From assembly GCF_003268025.1 (NCBI RefSeq), contig NZ_QLUW01000001.1:1798001-1862000 (forward strand): 64,000 nt of DNA. The letters are read 5' to 3'. Both the position numbers and the translations under genes were made by a program. The notes under the pieces were generated by a model. The model saw nothing but the letters and a program-made list of their open reading frames with translations, ran no database searches and was not told the DNA's origin. Below are positions 33,687 to 42,964 of the stretch, piece by piece (the stretch's first letter is position 1; each line of letters opens with the position of its first letter). The stretch is from Paenibacillus montanisoli (GTDB lineage Bacteria; Bacillota; Bacilli; Paenibacillales; Paenibacillaceae).

Positions 33687-34865
33687 ATGAAAAGCATGCT
33701 GTGGGTTGTTCTTATGATGTCCTGCGGAGCTACATTTATTTCCTCGCTATTCCCGTTATACGGTGAACATTATAAGCTGAGCAGTCTGGAAATCACCATC
33801 CTGTTTGCCGTTTATGCCGTGGTCCTGCTGCCGACGTTGCTTATCGTCGGTGCCCGAGGGAGCGCTTGGGGCTTGAAAAAGGTGCTTCGCTTCAGTATCT
33901 GGACCTCCATGGCATCGACTCTGCTCTTTCTATGGAACGATAATGTCTGGATGATCTATGCTGCCAGGGTTCTGGAAGGCATCGCATACGGAGCTTTCAC
34001 GGGTACGGCCAGCGCGTTTTTAATAAAACAAACCTCCAAAGAAAAAATAAGCACGGCCATTAAGCTGTCAGGCGTTACGATTAACGTTGGCTTTGGCTTA
34101 GGTCCAGCCATCTCAGGCTTGATCATCCAATATTTGCGAATCGAGCCGCTTCGGCTGCCTTACTGGTTCCTGCTTGCCATGTTAGCCAGTTCTTTATTGG
34201 TTCTGGAGATGTTGCCGAAGCACGAAGACGCTGCGGCGCAAAAACCGGCCAAAACGAAACTATCGCTCGGTATACCTGCCGATATTCGCTCTCATTTTTG
34301 GTCGATCATCGGACTGCCGATCTTTACGGTGTTCACTTTAGGCGGAATTGTATTCTCGCTTATCCCTTCCTTCGTGAAGAACGTCATCCACACCAGCAAT
34401 CTCTCGGTTTCCGGTTTGTTGATCTTGGTCCTTTTAGGCGGCGGAGCCTTGATGCAGTTCTTTCCTTGGCCTCGAGATCCCGTAGTACGGATGCGTATGG
34501 GCATCCTGTGTCTTGCCGTTGGATCTTGGGTTATCGTTCTATCTGGTCAATACGCGAGCTTGGTTATGCTCTGGGCCGGCATATTCGTTCAAGCAATAGG
34601 CGCAGGATGGACGTTTCAAGTTTCATTGCGGTTTGCCAGCCAGCTGCCAAAGCCGGATGAACGACCGCGAGTTATCTCGGCCTTTTATTTATGCGCGTAT
34701 GCCGGGTTTATCGTACCTCCAGTAGGCGTCGGCGTGCTGACTCAATTTTTTAATTTGAACATGTCGTTGATTCTTCTAAACCTTTTCGCTGTGCTGCTCG
34801 TGATCTATGTGCTTGTTTATTCGGTCCGTTTTCACCGATATTACGCTAAAGCAACCGTACAATAA
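33687..34865 (+). CDS. MFS transporter controlled by TetR
   Basis: A 392-residue MFS protein with about 12 predicted helices. The motif-A loop is modified (GARGSAWGLKK), and GLGPAISGLI in helix 5 resembles antiporter motif C. AGGAGAGAGG precedes ATG 33687. The gene lies 70 bases after tetR with operator O3 between them, the standard layout of a drug- or metabolite-inducible efflux pump. The substrate is unknown. Confidence 0.85.
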   Translation: MKSMLWVVLMMSCGATFISSLFPLYGEHYKLSSLEITILFAVYAVVLLPTLLIVGARGSAWGLKKVLRFSIWTSMASTLLFLWNDNVWMIYAARVLEGIAYGAFTGTASAFLIKQTSKEKISTAIKLSGVTINVGFGLGPAISGLIIQYLRIEPLRLPYWFLLAMLASSLLVLEMLPKHEDAAAQKPAKTKLSLGIPADIRSHFWSIIGLPIFTVFTLGGIVFSLIPSFVKNVIHTSNLSVSGLLILVLLGGGALMQFFPWPRDPVVRMRMGILCLAVGSWVIVLSGQYASLVMLWAGIFVQAIGAGWTFQVSLRFASQLPKPDERPRVISAFYLCAYAGFIVPPVGVGVLTQFFNLNMSLILLNLFAVLLVIYVLVYSVRFHRYYAKATVQ

Positions 34866-34908
34866 TCATCGTTATAAACGAACAAACGATAAAGGAGATT
34901 GGGCAAAA

Positions 34909-35382
34909 ATGAGAAAAGACTTCGTATTCCACCTCTATAATGTCGAGCATGATCACTTTATGAACTTGATGGCAAAATGTCCGGAGGGGCAGCGCATGGC
35001 GATCCCAGAAGGCTTCAACACCAGTTTGTATTGGCATTTAGGACATGTGCTTCTCATTACCGAATTTCATGTGTTTGGTCTTTCACAACAAACCTTGACA
35101 CTTCCCGAAACCTACAAAGACCTGTTTTTCTATGGAACGAAAGCAACGGAGTGGAAGAATGAGCAGCTGGCACAGCTGCCTGCATGGGACACGATGATCG
35201 CTCAATTGAAAGAACAGCGCGAGTATATTTACAACACGTTGAAAGACAGACTGGAAGAGCCTGTACCGGAAAACTTCAAGAAAGCCGAAAATTACGGCGA
35301 GCTGATCCTTACGACTGCGGCGCATTTATCCAATCATAATGGAGTAGTAGCCGCGATGCTGCAAGTGCTTCAGCAGAAATAA
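34909..35382 (+). CDS. DinB family protein
   Basis: A 157-residue four-helix-bundle protein of the DinB superfamily. Likely metal-binding His residues lie in YWHLGHVLL and in AAHLSNHNG near the C-terminus. Members include mycothiol- and bacillithiol-dependent S-transferases; others are uncharacterised. ATG 34909 has AAAGGAG upstream. It is 43 bases after the MFS gene and may be part of the TetR-controlled unit, which would fit a detoxification role. That link is inference. Confidence 0.75.
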   Translation: MRKDFVFHLYNVEHDHFMNLMAKCPEGQRMAIPEGFNTSLYWHLGHVLLITEFHVFGLSQQTLTLPETYKDLFFYGTKATEWKNEQLAQLPAWDTMIAQLKEQREYIYNTLKDRLEEPVPENFKKAENYGELILTTAAHLSNHNGVVAAMLQVLQQK

Positions 35383-35450
35383 AGGAACCGGTTTGGTCAG
35401 ATTACGAAGGCGCACATGACAGCAATCAATGATTTATCATCAAGCATCAT

Positions 35451-35479
35451 GAAAAAAGCCGCATATAGCGGCTTTTTTC
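35451..35479. terminator. Bidirectional terminator
   Basis: AAAAAAGCCGC / GCGGCTTTTTT hairpin between DinB and the convergent membrane protein gene. Confidence 0.85.
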
Positions 35480-35485
35480 ATTGCT

Positions 35486-35905
35486 CTATTTTCCTCGTAA
35501 TACCATCTCCCACAGCCTGCGAAGCAGCTTCTGCACCACGCAATGAATGAGACCGCCGATCCCGATCAGCATACCGAGCTCCGCGGCATAAGTCGTCGAA
35601 GTGAACACCAAAAATACGATGAAGAACACAAAGGCGGGCACGACGAAGTAGGATGCTAACGCCGCAATTGTCCGTTCGAAGCCCCGGTAAGGATAATAGC
35701 GTGCGATCATGCCGTCGATTCCGACCGAGAGGGGGATAAGAAACACGATATAGATCGTGAGCATAATGACCATGCCGCCAGCCAGTTGACGCTCATAGGA
35801 GTAAAAGGCATCACTGGCGGCCATCTCGGGGTGGTAGTCCAAGTAAGTTGCAACGGCAGCGATCGTGATGGCGGATAGAATGGCTGCAATGAATTTGAGA
35901 AACAA
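35486..35905 (-). CDS. Small polytopic membrane protein, unknown
   Basis: A 139-residue protein with four predicted membrane helices and a basic C-terminal end (KLLRRLWEMVLRGK). No family is recognised. The TTG start at 35905 (encoding FLKFIAAILS next) is preferred because AAAGGAG lies eight bases upstream; an ATG at 35956 would add 17 polar residues and has no clear ribosome site. The gene is divergent from the GntR/ABC operon and shares its control region, so it may also be regulated by GntR. Confidence 0.6.
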   Translation of the reverse strand: MFLKFIAAILSAITIAAVATYLDYHPEMAASDAFYSYERQLAGGMVIMLTIYIVFLIPLSVGIDGMIARYYPYRGFERTIAALASYFVVPAFVFFIVFLVFTSTTYAAELGMLIGIGGLIHCVVQKLLRRLWEMVLRGK

Positions 35906-35955
35906 CGGCAATTCTCCTTTCACCTGGGTCATTCGCGGAAATGTTTTGGAACCCA

Positions 35956-36004
35956 TTGACGGGAAACCGCATTACCTATATAGTTAGTTACATGAGTAAC
36001 TAAC
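35956..36004 (+). promoter_or_regulatory. Promoter and operator of GntR/ABC operon
   Basis: TTGACG (35956-35961), a 17-base spacer, then TATAGT (35979-35984). A perfect inverted repeat GTTAGTTAC-ATGA-GTAACTAAC (35983-36004) overlaps the -10 and start site. It is a plausible binding site for the YtrA-type repressor encoded next. Confidence 0.7.
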
Positions 36005-36022
36005 CAGTGTGGTGGTGAAGCG

Positions 36023-36385
36023 ATGGGAATCATGATGGATGACAGCCGTCCCATATTCGTCCAAATTGCCGAACGAATCGAGGATGACATCATAGCAGGC
36101 GGATTGCCGGAGGAAACGCAGGTTCCTTCGACGAATCAATTCGCCGCCTTCTATGGCATTAACCCGGCAACGGCAGCCAAAGGCGTGAACTTGCTTGTCG
36201 ATGAAGAAATTCTGTACAAGAAACGGGGGATTGGCATGTTTGTTGCAACCGGGGCCAAAGAAAGGCTGATGGAGAAGCGGAAAGAGCAGTTCTACGAGCA
36301 ATACGTCGTTACGATGATCCAGGAAGCCGAGAAGCTTGGCATTTCAATCGATCTATTAACGGATATGATCCGTAAGAAAGGGTGA
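36023..36385 (+). CDS. GntR family regulator, YtrA subfamily
   Basis: A 120-residue repressor with an N-terminal GntR winged helix (about residues 8-75, PIFVQIAERIEDDIIAGGLP and INPATAAKGVNLLVDE) and only a short C-terminal dimerisation helix, as in the YtrA subfamily. These repressors control ABC transporters encoded directly downstream, often induced by envelope-active compounds. It is followed at once by ATPase and permease genes, and a perfect palindrome overlaps its promoter. Confidence 0.88.
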   Translation: MGIMMDDSRPIFVQIAERIEDDIIAGGLPEETQVPSTNQFAAFYGINPATAAKGVNLLVDEEILYKKRGIGMFVATGAKERLMEKRKEQFYEQYVVTMIQEAEKLGISIDLLTDMIRKKG

Positions 36386-36390
36386 CCCCT

Positions 36391-37284
36391 ATGACGGCTA
36401 TTGTTGAAGCGAAGCGTTTGACCAAAGTTTACGGCCAGCACACCGCAGTCGATCAGGTCAGCTTCCAGATTGAAGAGAACAAGATTTACGGCCTGCTTGG
36501 TCGAAACGGAGCCGGCAAAACGACGGTCATGCACATGATTACCGCGCAGTTGTTCCAAACGAGCGGCGAGCTTCGCGTATTCGGGGCGGAACCGTTCGAG
36601 AACAATGAGGTGCTGCGGCAAATTTGTTTCATTAAAGAAAGCCAGAAATATCCGGACAGCTTCGGGGTTAACGATGTGCTGGAGACGGCTGCCTTATTTT
36701 TCCCCAATTGGGATCGGGCTTATGCGAATGAGCTCGTGCAAGCGTTCAAGCTGCCGGTAAAGCGAAGAATCAAGAAGCTATCGCGCGGAATGCTGTCTGC
36801 CGTCGGCATCATCGTCGGCTTGGCGAGCAGGGCGCCGCTTACGATTTTCGATGAACCGTATTTGGGTCTTGATGCGGTGGCGCGCTCGATCTTCTATGAC
36901 AAGTTAATGGAGGATTACGCCGAACATCCGCGGACGGTCATTCTTTCGACGCATTTAATCGATGAAGTGAGCCGGCTGCTTGAGCATATTCTCGTCATCG
37001 ATGAAGGGAAGCTGCTGCTTAACGAAGAGGCGGATGCGCTGCGCGGCCGAGCTTATACGGTAACGGGATCAGCCGCGCGAATCGATTCGTTCATTGCCGG
37101 CAAAAAAGTCATCAACAGCGAAATGCTCGGCAACTTCCGGTCCGCAACAATCTATGGCAGCTTGCTCGCAAGCGACCAGAAGTCGGCTGAAGCGGCTGGA
37201 CTGGATATCGCGCCGGTTACGATTCAGCAGTTAATTGTCTATCTGACGAGCGGTTCGGCCCGCAAGGAGGCGACGGTAAGATGA
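36391..37284 (+). CDS. ABC transporter ATP-binding protein (YtrB-like)
   Basis: A 297-residue ATPase with Walker A GRNGAGKTT (about residues 36-44), a signature variant KKLSRGMLSAV (Arg for Gly, about 127-137), Walker B LTIFDEPYLGLD (about 148-159) and the switch His in STHLIDE. The C-terminal region (about 210-297) resembles YtrB-type ATPases. The start ATG 36391 is six bases after the gntR stop; GTG 36382 is an alternative. It pairs with the following permease. Confidence 0.88.
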   Translation: MTAIVEAKRLTKVYGQHTAVDQVSFQIEENKIYGLLGRNGAGKTTVMHMITAQLFQTSGELRVFGAEPFENNEVLRQICFIKESQKYPDSFGVNDVLETAALFFPNWDRAYANELVQAFKLPVKRRIKKLSRGMLSAVGIIVGLASRAPLTIFDEPYLGLDAVARSIFYDKLMEDYAEHPRTVILSTHLIDEVSRLLEHILVIDEGKLLLNEEADALRGRAYTVTGSAARIDSFIAGKKVINSEMLGNFRSATIYGSLLASDQKSAEAAGLDIAPVTIQQLIVYLTSGSARKEATVR

Positions 37285-37970
37285 ATAGGGTGCAGGGCGT
37301 TGTTAAAATGTATGCCAGAGACAAGTGGGGATGGTTCTATCTCCCATGGATCATCTTGTTATCCAGCTTTCTGGTGAATTTAATCATCGCGGCTTTTCTT
37401 CCGATGGATGAGAAGATTGTCACCGGCGGACTGATGTCGATTTTTATTTATATGATGGTAGCAGGCATTCTCTCGATGTTTCAAACCTTTCCTTTCGCCC
37501 TAGGCATGAGTGTTAGAAGACATGATTTCTTCATGGGCACCATGCTCATGATTACGCTGATCAGCATCGGCATATCCGTTATCTTGTGCTTGCTGTCCTT
37601 TATTGAAGGAGACGTTATCGATGGCTGGGGCGTCAGACTATACTTCTTCCATTTGCCGTATATCAGTGACGGCGGCATCTTGTCGCAGCTCGTCATCTAC
37701 TTCTCCGTCATGCTAAACCTGTATATGATCGGCTTTCTATGGGCGAGCCTCCACCGCAGGTTTGGCAAAAGCGGGGTGTATGTGCTTGCGATCGCCGGGC
37801 TCATTATTATTACGCTGCTGCTTTATATGGCCAATTATTTCGAATGGTGGCCTTCCATCCGGGATTTCTTCATCGGCTTCACGGCGCTTGATATTGCACT
37901 TTGGCTGCTTCCGATTACAGTCTGTTTATCGGTTGGCTCCTATTTGCTGCTGAGAAGGGCAACTGTTTAA
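37281..37970 (+). CDS. ABC transporter permease (YtrC/D-like)
   Basis: A 229-residue membrane protein with about six predicted helices. It overlaps the ATPase stop by four bases. It is probably the only membrane subunit, working as a dimer or with itself. The role in export or envelope stress is inferred from the YtrA-type regulator. The 126 bases after it hold no clear terminator. Confidence 0.82.
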   Translation: MNRVQGVVKMYARDKWGWFYLPWIILLSSFLVNLIIAAFLPMDEKIVTGGLMSIFIYMMVAGILSMFQTFPFALGMSVRRHDFFMGTMLMITLISIGISVILCLLSFIEGDVIDGWGVRLYFFHLPYISDGGILSQLVIYFSVMLNLYMIGFLWASLHRRFGKSGVYVLAIAGLIIITLLLYMANYFEWWPSIRDFFIGFTALDIALWLLPITVCLSVGSYLLLRRATV

Positions 37971-38096
37971 GCTGGGACGAATTGTAAAGATGAGATATTT
38001 TTTAGTTCATTAGAATTTCCCCTTAATCCGCATAAGAGGCTGTGTACATGCTACAATCAGCCTCATACCATACGTGATGGAGGGGTTTTTTACACC

Positions 38097-38753
38097 ATGT
38101 TCAAACAGAAAAGGTTGGCGGCGGCGCTTGCATTCTGCGTGCTCTTTTCCGGCGCTTCGCTCTATGGTACGGAGACACATGCAGCAGCCGCTTTAATTCT
38201 TAAGGCAGGCAGTAAGGGGAACGACGTAGCGGATCTTCAATTCCGTCTGCAAACGCTCGGTTATTTCAAAGCTAATATTACATCGACATATGGCATGGCA
38301 ACGCGAAACGCCGTCGCGAACTTTCAACGCGCGAACGGCCTTAAAGCTGACGGCATAGCCGGACCGATGACTTGGGGGAAGCTGAAGAAGCTGTCCGTCA
38401 ATAAGCCGGAGATGGCGAAGCTGGCACGCATCATATATTCAGAAGCTCGCGGTGAACTATACAAAGGGCAGGTAGCGGTAGGCGCCGTCGTCATGAACCG
38501 GCTGAAGTCGCCGCTCTTCCCGAAGACGCTGACCGGCGTCATCATGCAGCCGTATGCGTTTACAGCCGTTGCTGACGGCCAATATTGGCTGCTGCCGGAC
38601 AACACGGCACGCCTGGCTGCCAAGGACGCCGTCCGCGGCTGGGACCCGACGAAAGAGGCGCTTTATTATTATAATCCCGTTACTGCCAAATCGAAATGGA
38701 TTCGTACTCGCAAAGTAACAACGAAAATTGGCCGCCATGTTTTCGCGGTCTAA
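38097..38753 (+). CDS. Spore cortex-lytic enzyme, SleB-type (PG_binding_1 + Hydrolase_2)
   Basis: A 218-residue exported wall hydrolase. A signal peptide (about residues 1-30) is followed by a PG_binding_1 domain (about 35-95, GSKGNDVADLQFRLQTLGYF) and the SleB/Hydrolase_2 lytic transglycosylase domain (about 105-218, with catalytic Glu in YSEARGE and the conserved VAVGAVVMNRL). SleB cleaves the muramic-delta-lactam cortex during germination. Short paralogues exist, so I do not assign the symbol. GGAGGGG precedes ATG 38097. Confidence 0.88.
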   Translation: MFKQKRLAAALAFCVLFSGASLYGTETHAAAALILKAGSKGNDVADLQFRLQTLGYFKANITSTYGMATRNAVANFQRANGLKADGIAGPMTWGKLKKLSVNKPEMAKLARIIYSEARGELYKGQVAVGAVVMNRLKSPLFPKTLTGVIMQPYAFTAVADGQYWLLPDNTARLAAKDAVRGWDPTKEALYYYNPVTAKSKWIRTRKVTTKIGRHVFAV

Positions 38754-38763
38754 AGGTGAATAA

Positions 38764-38793
38764 GAAAATCCGCTCCCGGGCGGATTTTTTTTT
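38764..38793 (+). terminator. Terminator after SleB-type gene
   Basis: AATCCGC-TCCCG-GGCGGATT type hairpin followed by nine T. The next 195 bases hold no gene. Confidence 0.8.
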
Positions 38794-38987
38794 GTGCTTG
38801 AAGCATGCAACTTATTTGAAGGAGTCATCGTTTGAAAAGTAGATGAAAACGCGAAACGGATGGAACGGTTACAATTAACGGCACTAAATACAAAATGTTC
38901 CTATTCACCCCCGTAAAAATGCTCATAGCGACGAAATGTATCAGTAGTGAGCGTTTTCACTAAATTATGGTGTAGGGAGAGAGGTTC

Positions 38988-40403
38988 ATGAAGAAGTGGA
39001 CAGTCTTAATGCTTGTCCTTTCCATGTTTCTGCTTGGCAGCAGCACCGCACTCGCCAGTGGAAAGAGCAGCTATCGAGGGAACGATGACCACCGGCAGCA
39101 GCTCCTGTACTGCAAAGACGTCGTGTCCAGGCTGAACCAAGTATTAGCGAAGGTGAAGAATGAACGCACTCGCACGATTTTGAAGAGAATGATTGCAGAA
39201 TTTAAAGCCGAATGCGAAGTAATCGGGGGCAGCACGTATCAACAGGATTTGGCGAAAGTAAATGCCGACAAAGCGGCTCTTGCGATCAAATTCCTTGGCA
39301 ATGACCATGCGGGCTCCGTTACGCTCCCTGTCATCCTTGCCACCCAGGGTACGAAAGGCTCCACCATTACATGGACTTCCAGCAATCCTTCCATCATTTC
39401 GAACAACGGCTTAGTGATCAACCGCCCAAGAAATAATGATGCAGCCGTCGATTTAACGGCTGTCATCCGCTACAGAAATGCCGTAGTAAGCAAAACCTTC
39501 CGCGTCATCGTAAAATCGACCATACCGGCAATGTCGGATTCCGATCGCGTAGCGAAGGATACAGCAGCGCTTCAGATCGTGTTTAACGGCACCGATAATG
39601 CAGGCAGCGTTACACAGGCGCTTAAAGAACTGCCTTCTAAAGGGGTAAACGGCTCTTCCATTACATGGACCTCCATGCTGCCTAATGTAATCTCGAGCGA
39701 CGGCAAGAAGGTCAACCGTCCTGCTTACGGCTCCGGCAATTCGACCGTCGTACTGACCGCTTTCATCAAGTCCGGAAACATCTCGGATGTTAAAATCTTT
39801 ATTCTGACGGTTAAAGAGCAGCTTCCTGACGCTCAGAAGGTTGCTGCTGACAAAGCAGCCTTGGAAATCGACTTCGGCGGTTCTGACACAGCCGCTCGCG
39901 TGACGCGCGCATTGGACGGATTGCCGGCTGTTGGCGCGAACGGCTCGACAATCAAGTGGCTGTCCAGCAATCCTAACGTGCTTTCTTCCGATGGCAAAAC
40001 CATTCGCCGTCCAGCTGCCGGCAGTGGCGATACGTACGTAGCGATGACAGCGATCATCTCCAGCGGTCCGGTCTCCGACGTTAAAGTGTTCGTACTCACC
40101 GTGAAGCCGGATTTTACGAGCTCGGAGAAAGTCGCCGCCGATAAAGCGGAGCTGGCTATCGCGTTTAAAGACAACGACAATGCGGCTTCCGTCACGAGGT
40201 CGATCGGTTTGCCGACGAAAGGGTTCTATGGCAGCACGATTATTTGGTATTCCAGCAATACGTCCCTGATTTTGGATAACGGCATCCTCATCAACCGTCC
40301 TGCCCGCGGCCAAGGCGATAAGACGGTCACATTGACCGCGTTTATCAGCAACAACGGGATCGGCGACGTGAAGACGTTCTCGGTCGTCGTGAAGCAGCAG
40401 TAA
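38988..40403 (+). CDS. Secreted protein with four atrophied bacterial Ig-like repeats
   Basis: A 471-residue exported protein. Residues 1-24 form a signal peptide. A charged helical region (about 30-85) follows, then four repeats of about 95-100 residues starting at about residues 85, 180, 280 and 380. Each starts with VxADKAAL-like and contains GSTIxWxSSNP and a NRPA-type turn, ending xFxxxVK. This is the atrophied bacterial Ig domain (aBig_2) pattern. Repeats vary by about half their residues, so they are old. No catalytic domain or sorting signal is seen. A surface, matrix or binding role is likely. Confidence 0.82.
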   Translation: MKKWTVLMLVLSMFLLGSSTALASGKSSYRGNDDHRQQLLYCKDVVSRLNQVLAKVKNERTRTILKRMIAEFKAECEVIGGSTYQQDLAKVNADKAALAIKFLGNDHAGSVTLPVILATQGTKGSTITWTSSNPSIISNNGLVINRPRNNDAAVDLTAVIRYRNAVVSKTFRVIVKSTIPAMSDSDRVAKDTAALQIVFNGTDNAGSVTQALKELPSKGVNGSSITWTSMLPNVISSDGKKVNRPAYGSGNSTVVLTAFIKSGNISDVKIFILTVKEQLPDAQKVAADKAALEIDFGGSDTAARVTRALDGLPAVGANGSTIKWLSSNPNVLSSDGKTIRRPAAGSGDTYVAMTAIISSGPVSDVKVFVLTVKPDFTSSEKVAADKAELAIAFKDNDNAASVTRSIGLPTKGFYGSTIIWYSSNTSLILDNGILINRPARGQGDKTVTLTAFISNNGIGDVKTFSVVVKQQ

Positions 40404-40535
40404 TCGGTTAACTCCGATCGTGTCGTCCTCTTCCGAATCTATTGAACTTTACGTCTGTCGGCGCTATGATTAACGAAGTTATAATTTAGCTCTACTTGCG
40501 GCAGTTCAATTCGGACAATTCGGGAGAATGAATGA

Positions 40536-41099
40536 ATGGGAATCAATTATTGTTTATCCTGCGGGGCTCCGCTCGAAGTAAGGGACATTGACGGCACGCC
40601 GCGAAAAGCCTGCATGGCAGAAGGATGCAATTTCGTGCATTGGGGCAATTACAGCGTCGGCGTCGGCGCTCTAGTAGTCCGTAATGAGAAGGTACTGCTT
40701 GTTCGCCGGGCGCAGGAACCGGGCAAAGGCTATTGGACGAATCCGGGCGGCTATATCGAGCAGCACGAGCTGATTCACGAGACGATCCGCCGCGAGGTGC
40801 TGGAGGAAGCCGGCGTAGTGGCGGAGGTGCGGAATATCGTTGCCGTTCGCGACTATCCTAGGAATATTCACAACGTCTACATTGCTTTCGCGATGGATTA
40901 CGTTGCCGGCGAACCGGTGCCGGACGGCGTTGAGGTCGATGCGGCCGGGTTTTACAGCCTGCAGGAGATGGAGTCGATGAACGTAGCCGGATTTACGAAG
41001 TGGCTGGTCGATGTCGCGCTTCACGGCCAGGGTGAAGGATTGAAGGAAGACAAAGAACCGATCGTTCAGTTTGACGGTTACGGATTATTCCGAATCTAG
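40536..41099 (+). CDS. NUDIX hydrolase with N-terminal zinc ribbon
   Basis: A 187-residue hydrolase of nucleoside diphosphate derivatives. A small zinc-ribbon-like region (CLSCGAPL and CMAEGC, residues 6-32) precedes the NUDIX fold. The NUDIX box runs from GGYIEQHE to REVLEEAG (about residues 68-90) with all the metal-binding Glu residues. The zinc ribbon recalls NADH pyrophosphatase-type enzymes, but the substrate is unknown. GGGAG lies 10 bases before ATG 40536. Confidence 0.88.
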   Translation: MGINYCLSCGAPLEVRDIDGTPRKACMAEGCNFVHWGNYSVGVGALVVRNEKVLLVRRAQEPGKGYWTNPGGYIEQHELIHETIRREVLEEAGVVAEVRNIVAVRDYPRNIHNVYIAFAMDYVAGEPVPDGVEVDAAGFYSLQEMESMNVAGFTKWLVDVALHGQGEGLKEDKEPIVQFDGYGLFRI

Positions 41100-41110
41100 C
41101 AGGGTAGAAG

Positions 41111-41176
41111 AAAAGAGCCTGTTCATCAGAGAAGCTGGAGAACATCCGCTGCTTCGCTGATAACAGGCTCTTTGTT
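41111..41176. terminator. Long bidirectional terminator hairpin
   Basis: AAAGAGCCTGTTCATCAG pairs with CTGATAACAGGCTCTTT, with a further inner stem, between convergent NUDIX and NlpC/P60 genes. Confidence 0.75.
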
Positions 41177-41180
41177 TGCG

Positions 41181-41666
41181 CTAGCTGAGTACGCGTCTTG
41201 CCGTTACATAAGTATTTTTCCAGTAGCCGCTCGACATATCGGAAATGGCGACTCCTTTGCTGGAGCTGTGCAAAATCTTGTTATTGCCGGCATAGATGCC
41301 CACATGGCTGATGCTGATGCCATTCGTTTTGAAGAAGACGAGATCGCCCATGCTGAGGTAGCCTTTCGCAATCTTCTGTCCCTTCGAAGCTTGGCTTATT
41401 GAAGTCCGCGGCAAATTGATATTGAAGTTATCGTATACATATTGAGTGAAAGATGAGCAATCAAAGGCATTCGTCATGTAAGGAACTGCGCCATATAGAT
41501 AAGGTGTACCTATGTATTTCTCTCCGAAGGAGATAAGCTTCATCGATTTCGCCGTCGCGGCATTCGCCTGCGATGATGTGCCAAGCGCAAGTGCCGTAAA
41601 TCCGACTGCAGTGCAAAGGCTCACATTTAGGATGCTCTTGAGTAAACGTTTTTGTATCGCTTTCAT
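41181..41666 (-). CDS. NlpC/P60 family cell wall peptidase
   Basis: A 161-residue exported D,L-endopeptidase. A signal peptide (about residues 1-33, ending SSQANA) is followed by the NlpC/P60 domain. The catalytic Cys is in AFDCSSFTQYVY and the His in SHVGIYAG. It cleaves the stem peptide of peptidoglycan. No SH3 or LysM binding domain is present. GGAGGGAAA precedes ATG 41666; the in-frame ATG at 41726 lacks a ribosome site. Confidence 0.9.
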   Translation of the reverse strand: MKAIQKRLLKSILNVSLCTAVGFTALALGTSSQANAATAKSMKLISFGEKYIGTPYLYGAVPYMTNAFDCSSFTQYVYDNFNINLPRTSISQASKGQKIAKGYLSMGDLVFFKTNGISISHVGIYAGNNKILHSSSKGVAISDMSSGYWKNTYVTARRVLS

Positions 41667-41926
41667 AGATTTTCCCTCCAGCTCTTCTTCAAGGTGCCGT
41701 TTGTTCTTTGTTATACTATAGCACACTCAAAAAGCCCGGTTTTTGCCCCATTAGGAGACAAATCCGAGAGTTTCATAGGGGTGCCCCCCTTTATGAGAAT
41801 TGCGTGAGAAATTTCTCATGAATAAGGTAAAAATAATGAGAATCGTGTCGTTTGGAAAGAATTGTTCGTTCTGATATGATAAAACCAGCGCGAATTCGAC
41901 AAATAGAAAGGGGAAAATGAGATCAG

Positions 41927-42883
41927 ATGACGGAACAATTGGAAAAGGCCACCTTTGCCGGCGGCTGTTTCTGGTGCATGGTAACGCCTTTCGATGAGCA
42001 GCCTGGCATCATAAGCGTCATATCCGGCTATATGGGCGGGCATACCGTAAATCCGACTTATGAAGAAGTGTGCTCGGAAACGACCGGCCACGCGGAAGTT
42101 GTGCAAATTACGTTCGATCCCGCGATTTACCCATATGAGAAGCTTCTTAATGTCTATTGGCAGCAAATCGATCCGACGGATGCCGGGGGACAGTTCCACG
42201 ATCGCGGCAGCTCCTATCGCAGCGCAATCTTCTACCATAGTGAGGAACAGCGGGCCGCCGCAGAACGCTCCAAGCAAGAACTGGCGCAAAGCGGGCGGTT
42301 CGATAAGCCGATCGTGACGGAAATCGTCCCGGCGGAACCGTTCTATCCCGCAGAGGACTATCATCAAGGTTACCACCACAAAAATCCGCTCCGCTATCGG
42401 ATGTACCGCAAAGGCTCCGGCCGCGATGCCTTCATAGACCGGCATTGGAACACCCCGCAGGACCGCGAAGCGAGAAAATCGGTTCTGACGTCGATGCAGT
42501 ACGAGGTGACGCAGAACAACGGTACCGAACCGCCTTTTGCCAACGAGTATTGGAACTTCAACGGCGAAGGCATCTATGTGGACATCGTTTCCGGCGAGCC
42601 GCTGTTCAGCTCGAAGGATAAGTTCGATTCCCACTGCGGCTGGCCGAGCTTTACGAAACCGATCGTGAACGCGAACGTGAAAGAGAAGCAGGATCTTAGT
42701 CACGGCATGATCCGCACGGAGGTGCGCAGCAGGGAAGGGGATTCCCATCTTGGCCATGTGTTTGACGACGGTCCGGGTCCGACAAGGCTCCGTTATTGCA
42801 TCAATTCCGCTTCGCTTCGCTTTATCCCGAAGGATGAGATGGAGAAAGAGGGATATGGGCACCTTTTGAAAGATTTTCAGTAA
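41927..42883 (+). CDS. msrAB: Peptide methionine sulfoxide reductase MsrA/MsrB fusion
   Basis: A 318-residue bifunctional repair enzyme. The MsrA domain (residues 5-160) has the GCFWC site with catalytic C14 and reduces the S-sulfoxide. The MsrB domain (about 175-310) has HCGWPSF (C237, likely resolving) and [11 protein letters not shown] with catalytic C291, and reduces the R-sulfoxide. No signal peptide, so cytoplasmic. AAAGGGG lies upstream of ATG 41927. A second copy, 2.6 kb downstream, lacks the MsrB cysteines. Confidence 0.93.
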   Translation: MTEQLEKATFAGGCFWCMVTPFDEQPGIISVISGYMGGHTVNPTYEEVCSETTGHAEVVQITFDPAIYPYEKLLNVYWQQIDPTDAGGQFHDRGSSYRSAIFYHSEEQRAAAERSKQELAQSGRFDKPIVTEIVPAEPFYPAEDYHQGYHHKNPLRYRMYRKGSGRDAFIDRHWNTPQDREARKSVLTSMQYEVTQNNGTEPPFANEYWNFNGEGIYVDIVSGEPLFSSKDKFDSHCGWPSFTKPIVNANVKEKQDLSHGMIRTEVRSREGDSHLGHVFDDGPGPTRLRYCINSASLRFIPKDEMEKEGYGHLLKDFQ

Positions 42884-42908
42884 GAACAGCAGGCACGTCC
42901 CTGTCGGT

Positions 42909-42964
42909 TGACAAGAACTTGATCCGATTCCCGATTCCTGACAAGAACATTGTCCGATTCCCGA
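42909..42964. repeat. Tandem 26-base repeats, period 30
   Basis: Two near-identical copies at 42909-42934 and 42939-42964, sharing TGACAAGAAC and TCCGATTCCCGA. A third, more diverged copy lies at 46704-46729 on the same strand. They may be remnants of mobile-element ends. Confidence 0.6.

Noticed and set aside
39453-40313. Long minus-strand frames opposite the Ig-repeat gene
   Set aside because: The periodic Ig repeats on the plus strand explain the open frames opposite; no independent gene signal.
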